Source: Microbacteriaceae bacterium UBA4731 (GTDB lineage Bacteria > Actinomycetota > Actinomycetes > Actinomycetales > Microbacteriaceae). From it: 24,990 nucleotides of DNA. Shown here piece after piece: positions 14,555-21,891 of this stretch. Both the position numbers and the translations under genes were made by a program. A model generated the notes under the pieces. It saw only the letters and a list, made by a program, of their open reading frames with translations. It had not been told where the DNA came from and did no database searches. Location of the stretch: assembly GCA_002404115.1 (NCBI GenBank), contig DHJB01000074.1, positions 5,562 through 30,551 on the forward strand, read 5' to 3'. Position 1 is the first letter of the stretch; each line of letters starts with the position of its first letter.

Positions 14555-16258
14555 GTGTACCTTCTGGCGAGTCGAACGGGCAACGGCGAGATCCTCGTCT
14601 CCGCCCTCGATTCCGCCGGCGCCGAGATCGAGCGGGTGCGACGGCTCTCCCCGGCGGAATTCGGTGACTTCGCGCTCGCCCGCGAGCCGGGCCGGCCGCG
14701 CTGGGTGTGGGATGACACGTCGCGCTGGTCGCCGCTGCTGCTCGCCTCCGGCATCCGGGTGCAACGCTGCCACGACCTGAGGCTCTGCCATGCGATCCTG
14801 CGCAACTCAGCGCTGACCGCAACCAGCGAACTCGCCACGGCCGCCCCGAACCGCTGGGACAGCGCGCCGGCGCTCGAGCCCGAAGCGGCCCAGCCCGGTA
14901 CCACTCTCTTCGACCTTGCCTTCGACGACGAACCGGCCGACGACGACGGCCCGGCGGAGTTCCGGCGCCAACTCGACGCGGTGGCATCCTGCCCCGAGCC
15001 CGGCAGACTCCGGCTCCTGCTCGCCGCAGAATCGGTCGGTGCCCTCATCGCGGCCGAGATGCACGCCGCCGGACTCCCGTGGCGCACCGACATCCACGAT
15101 CGGCTGCTGCGCGACGCCCTCGGGCCGCGCGTCGCCCACGGCGCCCGGCCGGAACTGCTCGAACGGCTCGCCGCGCGAATCCGCACCGAGCTCGGCGATG
15201 CCGTGGTCAACATTGATTCGCAGCCGGAACTGCTTAAGGCGCTGCACAGGGCCGGACTGTCGGCCACGTCGACGCGGGCCTGGGAGCTGAAGAAGCTCGA
15301 GCATCCGGTGATCGAGCCGCTCCTCGAGTACAAGAAGCTGTACCGACTGTTGAGCGCGAACGGCTGGTACTGGATGGACACCTGGATCGTCGACGGCCGC
15401 TTCCACCCCGACTACGTGCCAGGCGGCGTGGTGACCGGGCGCTGGGCGACGCGCGGCGGGGGAGCGTTGCAACTGCCGAAACAGGTGCGCGGCGCCGTCG
15501 TCGCCGACGAAGGCTGGAAGCTCGTGGTGGCGGATGCCGCCCAGCTGGAGCCGCGCATCCTCGCCGCCCTTTCCGCTGACACGGCAATGGCCACGGCCGG
15601 CCGCGATACCGACCTCTACGCCGGCATCGTCGCCAGCGGCGTCGTCGAAACCCGCGACCAGGCCAAGGTGGCCATGCTCGGCGCCATGTACGGCGCGACG
15701 ACGGGGGAGAGCGGCCGCCTCCTGCCCAAGCTCGCCCGGGCCTACCCGCGCGCCCTGGGCCTGACCGAGACCGCCGCACGCGCGGGCGAACGCGGCGACA
15801 TCGTCTCTACCCGGCTCGGCCGCTCATCGCCCCGCCCGGGGGAGACCTGGCAGGCCACCCAGGCGCAGGCATACCATCCGGCGGCCTCCGCGACCGACGA
15901 GAGCCGGGCGCGCAGCCAGGCCCGCGACTGGGGTCGGTTTACCCGCAATTTCATCGTGCAGGGCAGCGCGGCGGAGTGGGCGCTCTGCTGGATGGCCGAG
16001 ATCCGACGCGAGCTCTGGTCCCTGGCCGACGCGGATGCCGCGGATCCCCGCCGTTCGGCGGCCTTCCGGGCGGCACCGCACCTGGTCTTCTTCCTCCACG
16101 ACGAAGTCGTCGTGCACACGCCGGCCTCGTTGGCGGCGGAGGTCGAGCAGATCGTCACCCGTGCCGCGGCGACGGCCGGCCGGCTCCTGTTCGGCGACTT
16201 CCCGGTCGACTTCCTCCTGACCGCGGCCACGGTCGACAACTACGCCGAGGCGAAATAG
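14555..16258 (+). CDS. Actinobacterial PolA-like DNA polymerase with degenerate exonuclease half
   Basis: A 567-residue family A polymerase of the group annotated in actinobacteria as bifunctional 3'-5' exonuclease/DNA polymerase. It has no 5' nuclease domain and is shorter than the Klenow part of PolA plus linker. Polymerase motifs are intact: motif A VVADAAQLEPR with Asp327, motif B RDQAKVAMLGAMYG with Arg367, Lys371 and Tyr379, and motif C FFLHDEVVV with Asp516 and Glu517. The N-terminal about 110 residues (WVWDDTSRWSPLLL, CHDLRLCHAIL) resemble a 3'-5' exonuclease fold but no DEDD set is visible. The phenylalanine expected in the O-helix is Leu375. GTG 14555 has no Shine-Dalgarno; a possible CAGAAT just upstream would fit a leaderless message. 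Its DNA repair role is inference; housekeeping PolA should exist elsewhere. Confidence 0.88.
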   Translation: MYLLASRTGNGEILVSALDSAGAEIERVRRLSPAEFGDFALAREPGRPRWVWDDTSRWSPLLLASGIRVQRCHDLRLCHAILRNSALTATSELATAAPNRWDSAPALEPEAAQPGTTLFDLAFDDEPADDDGPAEFRRQLDAVASCPEPGRLRLLLAAESVGALIAAEMHAAGLPWRTDIHDRLLRDALGPRVAHGARPELLERLAARIRTELGDAVVNIDSQPELLKALHRAGLSATSTRAWELKKLEHPVIEPLLEYKKLYRLLSANGWYWMDTWIVDGRFHPDYVPGGVVTGRWATRGGGALQLPKQVRGAVVADEGWKLVVADAAQLEPRILAALSADTAMATAGRDTDLYAGIVASGVVETRDQAKVAMLGAMYGATTGESGRLLPKLARAYPRALGLTETAARAGERGDIVSTRLGRSSPRPGETWQATQAQAYHPAASATDESRARSQARDWGRFTRNFIVQGSAAEWALCWMAEIRRELWSLADADAADPRRSAAFRAAPHLVFFLHDEVVVHTPASLAAEVEQIVTRAAATAGRLLFGDFPVDFLLTAATVDNYAEAK

Positions 16259-16348
16259 CAGGCCCAGGCAATAAAGTCGGGCGGGAGTCCGTTGTCTTCA
16301 GGGACGCTGCCGACCGGGACGCTGTCTCCAGTGATTGAGGATGGAACG

Positions 16349-17212
16349 ATGACCGAGCTGACCGACGAGAAGCCCGCCGACGCCGCCCGGGCGGCGGCCA
16401 AAGCCGACCTCGCGGCATTCCACGCGCGTCGCCAACGCGCAGTCGTCGCACCCCAGGGCGACCTCGCCCTCGTGAACACGCAATGGATCACCGGCGATCC
16501 GGCCCTCGGCCAGCCGGTCTGGGGTGTTCCGGGGGTCTGGTCGCCCCTGCCCGCCGGGGTCTCCGGCCTGAGGCTGACGGCCGCGGCGTCCAACAACGTG
16601 TTCGTCGACGACGAGCGCGTCGACGGTTCGGTCATCGTCGCCGGGACGGACTCGATCGCGCCGTCCCGTATCCGGTTCAGTGACACCGTCACCGGCACCG
16701 TGATCGCCGGCGAGGACGGCGCATACGCCCTGCGGGTGTGGGATGCCGATTCCGACGCCATCCGTGAATTCGGCTCGATCGAGGCGTTCCCGTACAACCC
16801 CGACTGGGTCGTCGAGGCCACGTTCACACCCATCGCTGGCGGCGGAGAGGTGAGCATCGCGCACCTCAAGGACGAGGGAAGAACCCGGCAGAAGGCCCTG
16901 CCGGGCGAGATCGCCTTCAGCAGGGACGGAGTCGACTACGGGCTCGCGGCCTTCCAGGACGGCGGCAGCCTGCTGCTCGTGTTCGGCGACGCCACAAACG
17001 GAGACTCAACCTACAGCGTCGGGCGTTTCCTGCGGGTGCAGCCGGGCGCCGACGGCGCCATCACCCTGGACTTCAATCGGGCCTACCTGCCGCCGTGCGC
17101 GTTCAGCTACAACTTCAACTGCCCGCTTCCGCCGGCACAGAATCGCCTGGGGATTGCGGTCGAGGCCGGCGAGCGCCATGTGCTGTCCAGGACCGGCCTC
17201 CCGCTGCATTAG
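16349..17212 (+). CDS. DUF1684 domain protein
   Basis: A 287-residue soluble protein of the DUF1684 family, whose function is unknown. Family marks are FPYNPDWVVEATFTP in the middle, LLLVFGDATNGDSTYSVGRFL, and near the end LDFNRAYLPPCAFSYNFNCPLPPAQNRL followed by VEAGER. The usual family motif has PPCAF and CPLPP with two cysteines, both retained here. The ATG at 16349 is chosen for GAGGA at 16337-16341 and because MTELTDEKPADAARAAAKADLAAFHARR is a normal family start; the GTG/TTG-type codons upstream have none. It follows the polymerase gene by 90 bases on the same strand and is followed by a separate promoter for DUF3145. Confidence 0.83.
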   Translation: MTELTDEKPADAARAAAKADLAAFHARRQRAVVAPQGDLALVNTQWITGDPALGQPVWGVPGVWSPLPAGVSGLRLTAAASNNVFVDDERVDGSVIVAGTDSIAPSRIRFSDTVTGTVIAGEDGAYALRVWDADSDAIREFGSIEAFPYNPDWVVEATFTPIAGGGEVSIAHLKDEGRTRQKALPGEIAFSRDGVDYGLAAFQDGGSLLLVFGDATNGDSTYSVGRFLRVQPGADGAITLDFNRAYLPPCAFSYNFNCPLPPAQNRLGIAVEAGERHVLSRTGLPLH

Positions 17213-17245
17213 GCGCGGCCGGGGGCGGCAGGGACGCACCTGCGT

Positions 17246-17263
17246 AATCACAGTGTTGTGATT
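17246..17263. promoter_or_regulatory. Perfect 18-bp palindrome, candidate operator
   Basis: AATCACAGTGTTGTGATT has perfect 7-base arms (AATCACA and TGTGATT) around GTGT. It overlaps the -35 box of the promoter below. A second, partly overlapping dyad, GTGATTTCGTCAC (17258-17270), follows. The spacing does not match a CRP/GlxR site (TGTGA-N6-TCACA). Confidence 0.65.
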
Positions 17264-17285
17264 TCGTCACTGGGTGGGGCATAAT
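17256..17285 (+). promoter_or_regulatory. Promoter of the DUF3145 gene
   Basis: TTGTGA (17256-17261), an 18-base spacer and CATAAT (17280-17285) form a plausible promoter. It predicts a leader of about 120 bases before the ATG at 17412, long for this genome, in which no riboswitch is recognised. Confidence 0.6.
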
Positions 17286-17411
17286 CTCAGTTAGCGACAG
17301 CAATGTCGTCCAATTTCATACGTTGTAACGCAGCCGTAGCCGGTGCCGTCACAGTTAGAGCCGTTCAGAGGTCGTTGGGGAAGACGCACCTCAGAGGAAC
17401 GGAGAAAAACG

Positions 17412-17933
17412 ATGGCGGTAACACAAGCACGGCAGGCACCGACTGCGCGAGGAGTGCTCTATGTGCACTCCTCGCCTCGTGCACTCTGCCCGCACGTCGA
17501 GTGGGCGGCTGGGAGAGCCCTTGGCGAAGCGGTGAACTTCGACTGGGCCGACCAGCCCGTGCTCAAGGGTTCACAGCGGGCAGAGCATTACTGGGAGGGC
17601 GCCCAGGGCACTGGCGCTGCCCTCGCGTCGGCCCTGCGTGGCTGGGAACACCTGCGGTTCGAGGTGACGGAGGATGCCGGCCTCGGCACCGACGGCGGCC
17701 GCTGGCTGCACACGCCTGATCTCGGGATCTTCTACGCGCAGACCGACACCGTCGGCAACGTCGTGATCCCGGAGGACCGCGTGCGCTACGCCATCGAGGT
17801 GGCCGGCGCGAACGCGCTCGAGCTGCACCGGGAACTGCGGCTCGCGCTCGGGCAGGCCTGGGACGACGAACTGGAACCGTTCCGTCACGCCAGCGATTTC
17901 AACTCCGTCATCTGGCTGCACAAGGTCGGCTGA
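17412..17933 (+). CDS. DUF3145 domain protein
   Basis: A 173-residue protein of DUF3145, a family restricted to actinobacteria and of unknown function. Recognised by the conserved run ARGVLYVHSSPRALCPHVEWA near the N-terminus, FDWADQPVLKG, LRFEVTEDAG and a C-terminal LELHRELRLALGQAWDDELEPFRHA. It has no signal or membrane segments. ATG 17412 has GGAG about 8 bases upstream; the longer frame reaches 17343 without one. In Streptomyces I recall a DUF3145 gene directly after fabF; here it lies beside fabF but convergent, so a link to lipid metabolism is suggested by neighbourhood, not by sequence. It has its own promoter with a palindrome. Confidence 0.87.
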   Translation: MAVTQARQAPTARGVLYVHSSPRALCPHVEWAAGRALGEAVNFDWADQPVLKGSQRAEHYWEGAQGTGAALASALRGWEHLRFEVTEDAGLGTDGGRWLHTPDLGIFYAQTDTVGNVVIPEDRVRYAIEVAGANALELHRELRLALGQAWDDELEPFRHASDFNSVIWLHKVG

Positions 17934-18034
17934 TCCCCTGAACGTGCGATATCGACTCGTGGCGTGAGGCGCGCTGGCCGGAGAGTCTTCCCGGCGACGC
18001 GCAGACGAAACGTCTCGGATCGCACCCAAGAAAT

Positions 18035-18072
18035 GACCCCGGCCGGGTTTCCCCGGTCGGGGTCTTTCCTCT
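18035..18072. terminator. Bidirectional hairpin terminator between DUF3145 and fabF
   Basis: GACCCCGGCCGGG pairs with CCCGGTCGGGGTC around TTTC (18035-18064, one G-U pair), flanked by AAGAAAT on the left and TTTCCTCTT on the right. The A/T-rich flanks on both sides fit termination of both convergent units. Confidence 0.85.
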
Positions 18073-18091
18073 TAAGTTTCTAAGCCCCCAT

Positions 18092-18156
18092 CCCGCGAGT
18101 GAGCAGTTTTGACGGTTCCCGGGTGGGGTTTGGCGCCGAAACTGCTCACTCGCGGG
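18092..18156. repeat. Inverted repeat with 18-bp perfect arms
   Basis: CCCGCGAGTGAGCAGTTT (18092-18109) and its exact reverse complement at 18139-18156 enclose 29 bases. It ends 13 bases before the fabF stop. It is separate from the terminator at 18035. It could be a REP/MITE-like dispersed element or a second terminator of the fab operon. Confidence 0.9.
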
Positions 18157-18169
18157 GAGTGGCGGATCC

Positions 18170-19405
18170 TTAGACGCTGCGGAACGCGACGACGGCGTTG
18201 TGGCCGCCGAAGCCGAAGGAGTTGCTGATCGCGAGCAGCTCGCCCGCGGGCAGCGGGCGGGGCGAGGTGACGACGTCGAGCGGGATGCTCGGGTCCTGCT
18301 CGGTGAGGTTGATCGTCGGCGGGGCCACACGGTCGGCGAGGGCCTTCACGGTGAACAGCGCCTCGATCGCGCCGGCGCCACCGAGGAGGTGGCCGGTGGA
18401 GGCCTTCGTCGCGGACACCGGGATGCCGTCGAGCAGGTCACCGAACACGCGACGCAGGGCGTTGTATTCGGCAATGTCGCCGACCGGCGTGCTCGTGGCG
18501 TGCGCGTTGATGAATGCGACGTCGCTGAGGTCGGCGCCCGCGTTGCGGATCGCGCTGATCATGGCGCGGGCGGCCGCCGAACCCTCTGGGTCGGGGGCGG
18601 TGATGTGGTACGCGTCGCTGGTGATCGCGCCGCCGAGGAGCTCGGCGTAGATGTGGGCGCCGCGGGCCCTAGCGTGCTCCTCGGTTTCGACGACGAGGGC
18701 TGCGGCGCCTTCGGCGAGCACGAACCCGTCGCGGGAGATGTCATAGGGGCGTGACGCCGTCGCCGGGTCGTCGTTGCGCTTGGACAGCGCCTGCATCGAC
18801 GCGAACGCGGCGATTGGCAGGGGGTGGATCGCTGCCTCTGAACCGCCGGCGATGATGATGTCGGCAAGGCCGGCCTGCAGGCGTTCGTAGGCGTTGACCA
18901 GGGCCTCGGTGCTCGAGGCGCAGGCGGACACGACCGTGCGGATGCCGGCGCGGGCGTGCAGGTCCATGCCGATCGCCGCTCCCGGGCCGTTGGGCATGAG
19001 CATGGGCACGGTCATCGGCAGGACGCGGCGGGGACCGCGCTCGCGCAGGGTGTCCCAGGCATCCAACAGCGTCCACACGCCGCCGATCCCGGTGGACCAG
19101 TCCACGGCCAGGCGCTCCGGCTCGACCTCCGGGGAGCCGGCATCCGCCCAGGCCTCACGGCCGGCGATCAGGGCGAACTGGCTGGACGGGTCGAGACGCT
19201 TGATCTCGTGGCGGGCGAGAACCTCGCTCGGGTGCACCCTGGCCTGCGCGGCAAAGGTCACCGGAAGCTGGGTTTCGGCCACCCAGGGGTAGTCCAGCGT
19301 GCGTGCGCCGGATTCACCGGCGAGCAGGGCCGCCCAGCTGTCGGAGGCGGTGCCACCGATCGGGGAGGTCGCACCGATGCCGGTGATAACGATCTTCTTG
19401 GTCAT
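18170..19405 (-). CDS. fabF: Beta-ketoacyl-ACP synthase II
   Basis: The condensing enzyme that elongates acyl-ACP by two carbons with malonyl-ACP in type II fatty acid synthesis, in the cytoplasm. Length 411 matches the family. Catalytic residues are present: Cys162 in VVSACASST, His302 in NAHATSTPVGD, Lys334 and His339 in ATKASTGHLLGG, with the C-terminal NSFGFGGHNA loop. Active-site wording ACASST differs from E. coli but is normal for actinobacterial KAS. ATG 19405 has GGAGA upstream. It is last in the fabD-fabH-acpP-fabF operon, 111 bases after acpP, with an intercistronic hairpin between. Its end faces DUF3145 across two hairpins. Confidence 0.96.
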   Translation of the reverse strand: MTKKIVITGIGATSPIGGTASDSWAALLAGESGARTLDYPWVAETQLPVTFAAQARVHPSEVLARHEIKRLDPSSQFALIAGREAWADAGSPEVEPERLAVDWSTGIGGVWTLLDAWDTLRERGPRRVLPMTVPMLMPNGPGAAIGMDLHARAGIRTVVSACASSTEALVNAYERLQAGLADIIIAGGSEAAIHPLPIAAFASMQALSKRNDDPATASRPYDISRDGFVLAEGAAALVVETEEHARARGAHIYAELLGGAITSDAYHITAPDPEGSAAARAMISAIRNAGADLSDVAFINAHATSTPVGDIAEYNALRRVFGDLLDGIPVSATKASTGHLLGGAGAIEALFTVKALADRVAPPTINLTEQDPSIPLDVVTSPRPLPAGELLAISNSFGFGGHNAVVAFRSV

Positions 19406-19469
19406 GAGTCAATTCTCCATGGAACGTGGACAAGCGAGGTCCGGAACCCGAACTGGGTGGATCAAGACG

Positions 19470-19503
19470 AACAGGCCGGCCAGCGGATGCCGGTCGGCCT
19501 GTT
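19470..19503 (-). other. Intercistronic hairpin between acpP and fabF
   Basis: AACAGGCCGGCC (19470-19481) pairs with GGTCGGCCTGTT (19492-19503), 12 pairs with one G-T, around a 10-base loop. It begins 14 bases after the acpP stop. It may be a partial terminator or an RNA-stabilising end that raises acpP mRNA above fabF. Confidence 0.65.
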
Positions 19504-19516
19504 CACGGCGCGGGTG

Positions 19517-19765
19517 CTAGACCTGGGCCTTAACAATGAACGAGACGGCGTTGCCGACGGTCTTGAGGTTTTTGACCTCTTCGTCGGGGATCTTGACGTC
19601 GAACTTTTCTTCTGCGTTGACGACGATGGTCATCATCGAGATGGAATCGATGTCCAGGTCGTCGGTGAACGACTTGTCCAGCTCGACCGTGTCGGCTGCG
19701 ATGCCCGTCTCGTCGTTGATGAGCTCGGCCAGGCCGGCAAGAACTTCTTCGGTGGACAATGCCAT
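19517..19765 (-). CDS. acpP: Acyl carrier protein
   Basis: An 82-residue acidic carrier protein that holds growing acyl chains on a 4'-phosphopantetheine arm. The attachment site is Ser41 in DLDIDSIS, a slight variant (DSI) of the usual DSL. Helix boundaries (LAELINDETGI, SFTDDLDIDSI, NAEEKFDVKIPDEEV) are as expected. A strong AAGGAG precedes ATG 19765. It is third in the FAS II operon, 64 bases after fabH, and is followed by a hairpin that may set its transcript level. No phosphopantetheinyl transferase gene is in the window. Confidence 0.97.
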   Translation of the reverse strand: MALSTEEVLAGLAELINDETGIAADTVELDKSFTDDLDIDSISMMTIVVNAEEKFDVKIPDEEVKNLKTVGNAVSFIVKAQV

Positions 19766-19829
19766 GTTGTTTTCTCCTTGGGGGGTGTCTCGGTTGACCG
19801 AGACTCAGTTTAGAGGGACAGCGGGAAAC

Positions 19830-20834
19830 TTAAGGCAGAACGACGACCTGCGCGCCGTAGACCAGACCGGCGCCGAAGCCGATCTGGAGCGCGAGACCGC
19901 CGCTGAGCTCAGGATGTTCTTCGAGCAGGCGGTGGGTGGCGAGGGGGATCGAGGCGGCGGAGGTGTTGCCCGTCGTGGCGATGTCGCGGGCGATCACGAC
20001 CGACTCAGGGAGCTTCAGCTGCTTGGCGAATTCGTCGATGATGCGCATGTTCGCCTGGTGGGGGATGAACGCGGCGAGCTGGTCGCTCGTGATCCCGGCG
20101 GCGGCGAGGGCCTTCTTGGCCACCTTTGCCATGTCCCAGACCGCCCAACGGAAGACCGTCTGGCCCTCCTGGCGCAGGGTCGGCCAGGGTGCTTCGCCCC
20201 GGCGGTACTCCTGCAGCGTGTGGTTCATGCCCACGGCGTCTGCCTTGGACCCGTCGGATCCCCACACGGTGGGGGAGATCCCCGGGTACTCGCTCGGGCC
20301 GATGACGACGGCGCCTGCGCCGTCGCCGAGCAGGAACGAGATGCTGCGGTCGGTCGGATCGACGATGTCGGAGAGCTTCTCCGCGCCGATGACGAGCGCG
20401 TAGTGGGCCGCCCCGGCCCGGATCAGCGCGTCGGCCTGCGCGATGGCGTAGGAATAGCCGGCGCACGCCGCGTTGACGTCGTAGGCCGCGGCCGGAGTCG
20501 TACCGACCCGGTCGGCGACCACGGCGGCCATCGACGGCGTCTGCTGCGTGTTGCTGATCGTGGCGACGATGACGGCATCGATAAGGTGCGGGTCGAGACC
20601 GCTGCGCTCGATCGCTTCACGGGCGGCATCCGTCGCCAGGTCAACGGCCAGGACATCCTGGCTGGCCCTCGTGCGCGTGATGATGCCGGTGCGCTGCTGG
20701 ATCCACTCGTCGGAGGAATCGATCGGACCGACCAGTTCGTCGTTGGGCACGATGAGGTCGCCGCGGGCTGCGCCGACCGACAGGATGCGTGTGTACTGCG
20801 GGCCGTGCGACTGCTGGAGTGTTGGCTTGGTCAT
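19830..20834 (-). CDS. fabH: Beta-ketoacyl-ACP synthase III
   Basis: The initiating condensing enzyme, joining acetyl-CoA or a branched acyl-CoA to malonyl-ACP. In actinobacteria rich in branched fatty acids it sets the primer choice. The 334-residue protein has the catalytic triad Cys124 (DVNAACAGYSYA), His259 (FIPHQANMRI) and Asn290 (ATTGNTSAASIP), and the GDGAGA glycine loop at about 170. Ribosome site is weak (AAGAGAG). It begins 31 bases after fabD, indicating one operon. Confidence 0.96.
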   Translation of the reverse strand: MTKPTLQQSHGPQYTRILSVGAARGDLIVPNDELVGPIDSSDEWIQQRTGIITRTRASQDVLAVDLATDAAREAIERSGLDPHLIDAVIVATISNTQQTPSMAAVVADRVGTTPAAAYDVNAACAGYSYAIAQADALIRAGAAHYALVIGAEKLSDIVDPTDRSISFLLGDGAGAVVIGPSEYPGISPTVWGSDGSKADAVGMNHTLQEYRRGEAPWPTLRQEGQTVFRWAVWDMAKVAKKALAAAGITSDQLAAFIPHQANMRIIDEFAKQLKLPESVVIARDIATTGNTSAASIPLATHRLLEEHPELSGGLALQIGFGAGLVYGAQVVVLP

Positions 20835-20865
20835 ACGTCTCTCTTGGTCCGTTTCTCGGTCCGAC

Positions 20866-21786
20866 TCACGACTGCTGGTCGATCAGGTCAAACGCGGCGG
20901 GCAGGTCGTCCGGCGTCTTGATGGCGACACTCGGGACGCCTTTCAGTGCGCGCTTCGCGAGTCCGACGAGGGCGCCGGCCGGGGCCACCTCGATGATTCC
21001 GGTGACGCCGGCGTCCTGGAAGGACTGCATGCACAAGTCCCACCGTACCGGCGAGGAGACCTGTCCGACCAAAAGCTCGACGAATCGGGCGCCGCTGGAC
21101 ACCCGGCTGCCGTCGTTATTGGTCCAGATCGGCAGGGTGGGATCGTTCGGCCTGAGCCCGGCCGCGACGCCCGCGAGGTGCAGGGCGGCCGGCCGCATGT
21201 ACCGGGTGTGGAAGGCGCCGGCGACCTGGAGCGGAATGACCCTGGCCCGGGTCGGCGGGTTGTCGGCGAGGGCGGCGAGGGCGTCTAGCGCGCCTGCCAC
21301 GACGATCTGGCCGCCGCCATTGAAGTTCGCGGGTTCGAGGCCCAGCTCGGCGAGGCGTGCGAGCAACTCGGCTTCGTCGCCGCCGAGGACGGCGCTCATG
21401 CCCGTTGGCACGAGGGCTGCGGCCTCCGCCATGGCTGTGCCGCGCTCACGCACGAAGCGCACGGCGTCGGCATTGCTCAGGATGCCGGCTCCGGCGGCGG
21501 CGGTGAGTTCGCCAACGGAGTGCCCGGCGATGCCGGCGATTTTCTCGCGGCGCCCGTCGGCCAGCAGGGCCTTCAGGGTGAGGAGCCCGGCCGCCACGAT
21601 CAGGGGCTGGGCGACGGCAGTGTCGCGGATGGTGTCGGCGTCACTCGTTGTGCCGTGGGCGACGAGGTCGATCCCGACGGCATCCGAGATGCCCCGCAGC
21701 TCGTCCGCGAAGCCGGGCAGGGTCAGCCACGGTTCGAGGAACCCGGGGGTTTGGGAGCCCTGACCAGGGCAGACGACGACGATCAT
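20866..21786 (-). CDS. fabD: Malonyl-CoA:ACP transacylase
   Basis: Transfers malonyl groups from CoA to ACP, the committed loading step of type II fatty acid synthesis. The 306-residue protein starts IVVVCPGQGSQTPG and has the active-site GHSVGE with Ser90, Gln60 in AQPL, Arg115 in FVRERG, and His193 in GAFHT, all standard. First gene of the fabD-fabH-acpP-fabF run; the ATG at 21786 has GGGAGA about 10 bases upstream. The promoter should lie in the 105-base gap up to the FasR gene, where a small dyad (21847-21861) is a candidate FasR site. Confidence 0.96.
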   Translation of the reverse strand: MIVVVCPGQGSQTPGFLEPWLTLPGFADELRGISDAVGIDLVAHGTTSDADTIRDTAVAQPLIVAAGLLTLKALLADGRREKIAGIAGHSVGELTAAAGAGILSNADAVRFVRERGTAMAEAAALVPTGMSAVLGGDEAELLARLAELGLEPANFNGGGQIVVAGALDALAALADNPPTRARVIPLQVAGAFHTRYMRPAALHLAGVAAGLRPNDPTLPIWTNNDGSRVSSGARFVELLVGQVSSPVRWDLCMQSFQDAGVTGIIEVAPAGALVGLAKRALKGVPSVAIKTPDDLPAAFDLIDQQS

Positions 21787-21846
21787 TTGTCTAGTCTCCC
21801 AAGCTCACTTCGGGGTCGAGTGTTGATGTCGCACCAAGTATTCGAG

Positions 21847-21861
21847 AATCGTTTGTCGATT
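21847..21861. promoter_or_regulatory. Candidate FasR-type dyad upstream of fabD
   Basis: AATCGTTTGTCGATT has 5-base arms (AATCG and CGATT) around TTTGT, 61 bases upstream of the fabD ATG in the gap 21787-21891. Position suits activator binding; the sequence has not been matched to a known FasR site. Confidence 0.4.
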
Positions 21862-21891
21862 GCAGCACATTCGGCTCGCAACGGGCCCCGC

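Noticed and set aside
17257..17271. CRP/GlxR site in the DUF3145 promoter
   Set aside because: TGTGA and TCAC are separated by five bases, not six, and the last base pair is off; the perfect AATCACA/TGTGATT palindrome is the stronger signal.
17303..17719. Open frame starting in the DUF3145 leader
   Set aside because: No ribosome binding site and it runs out of frame over the conserved DUF3145 coding region; a leader peptide is not supported.
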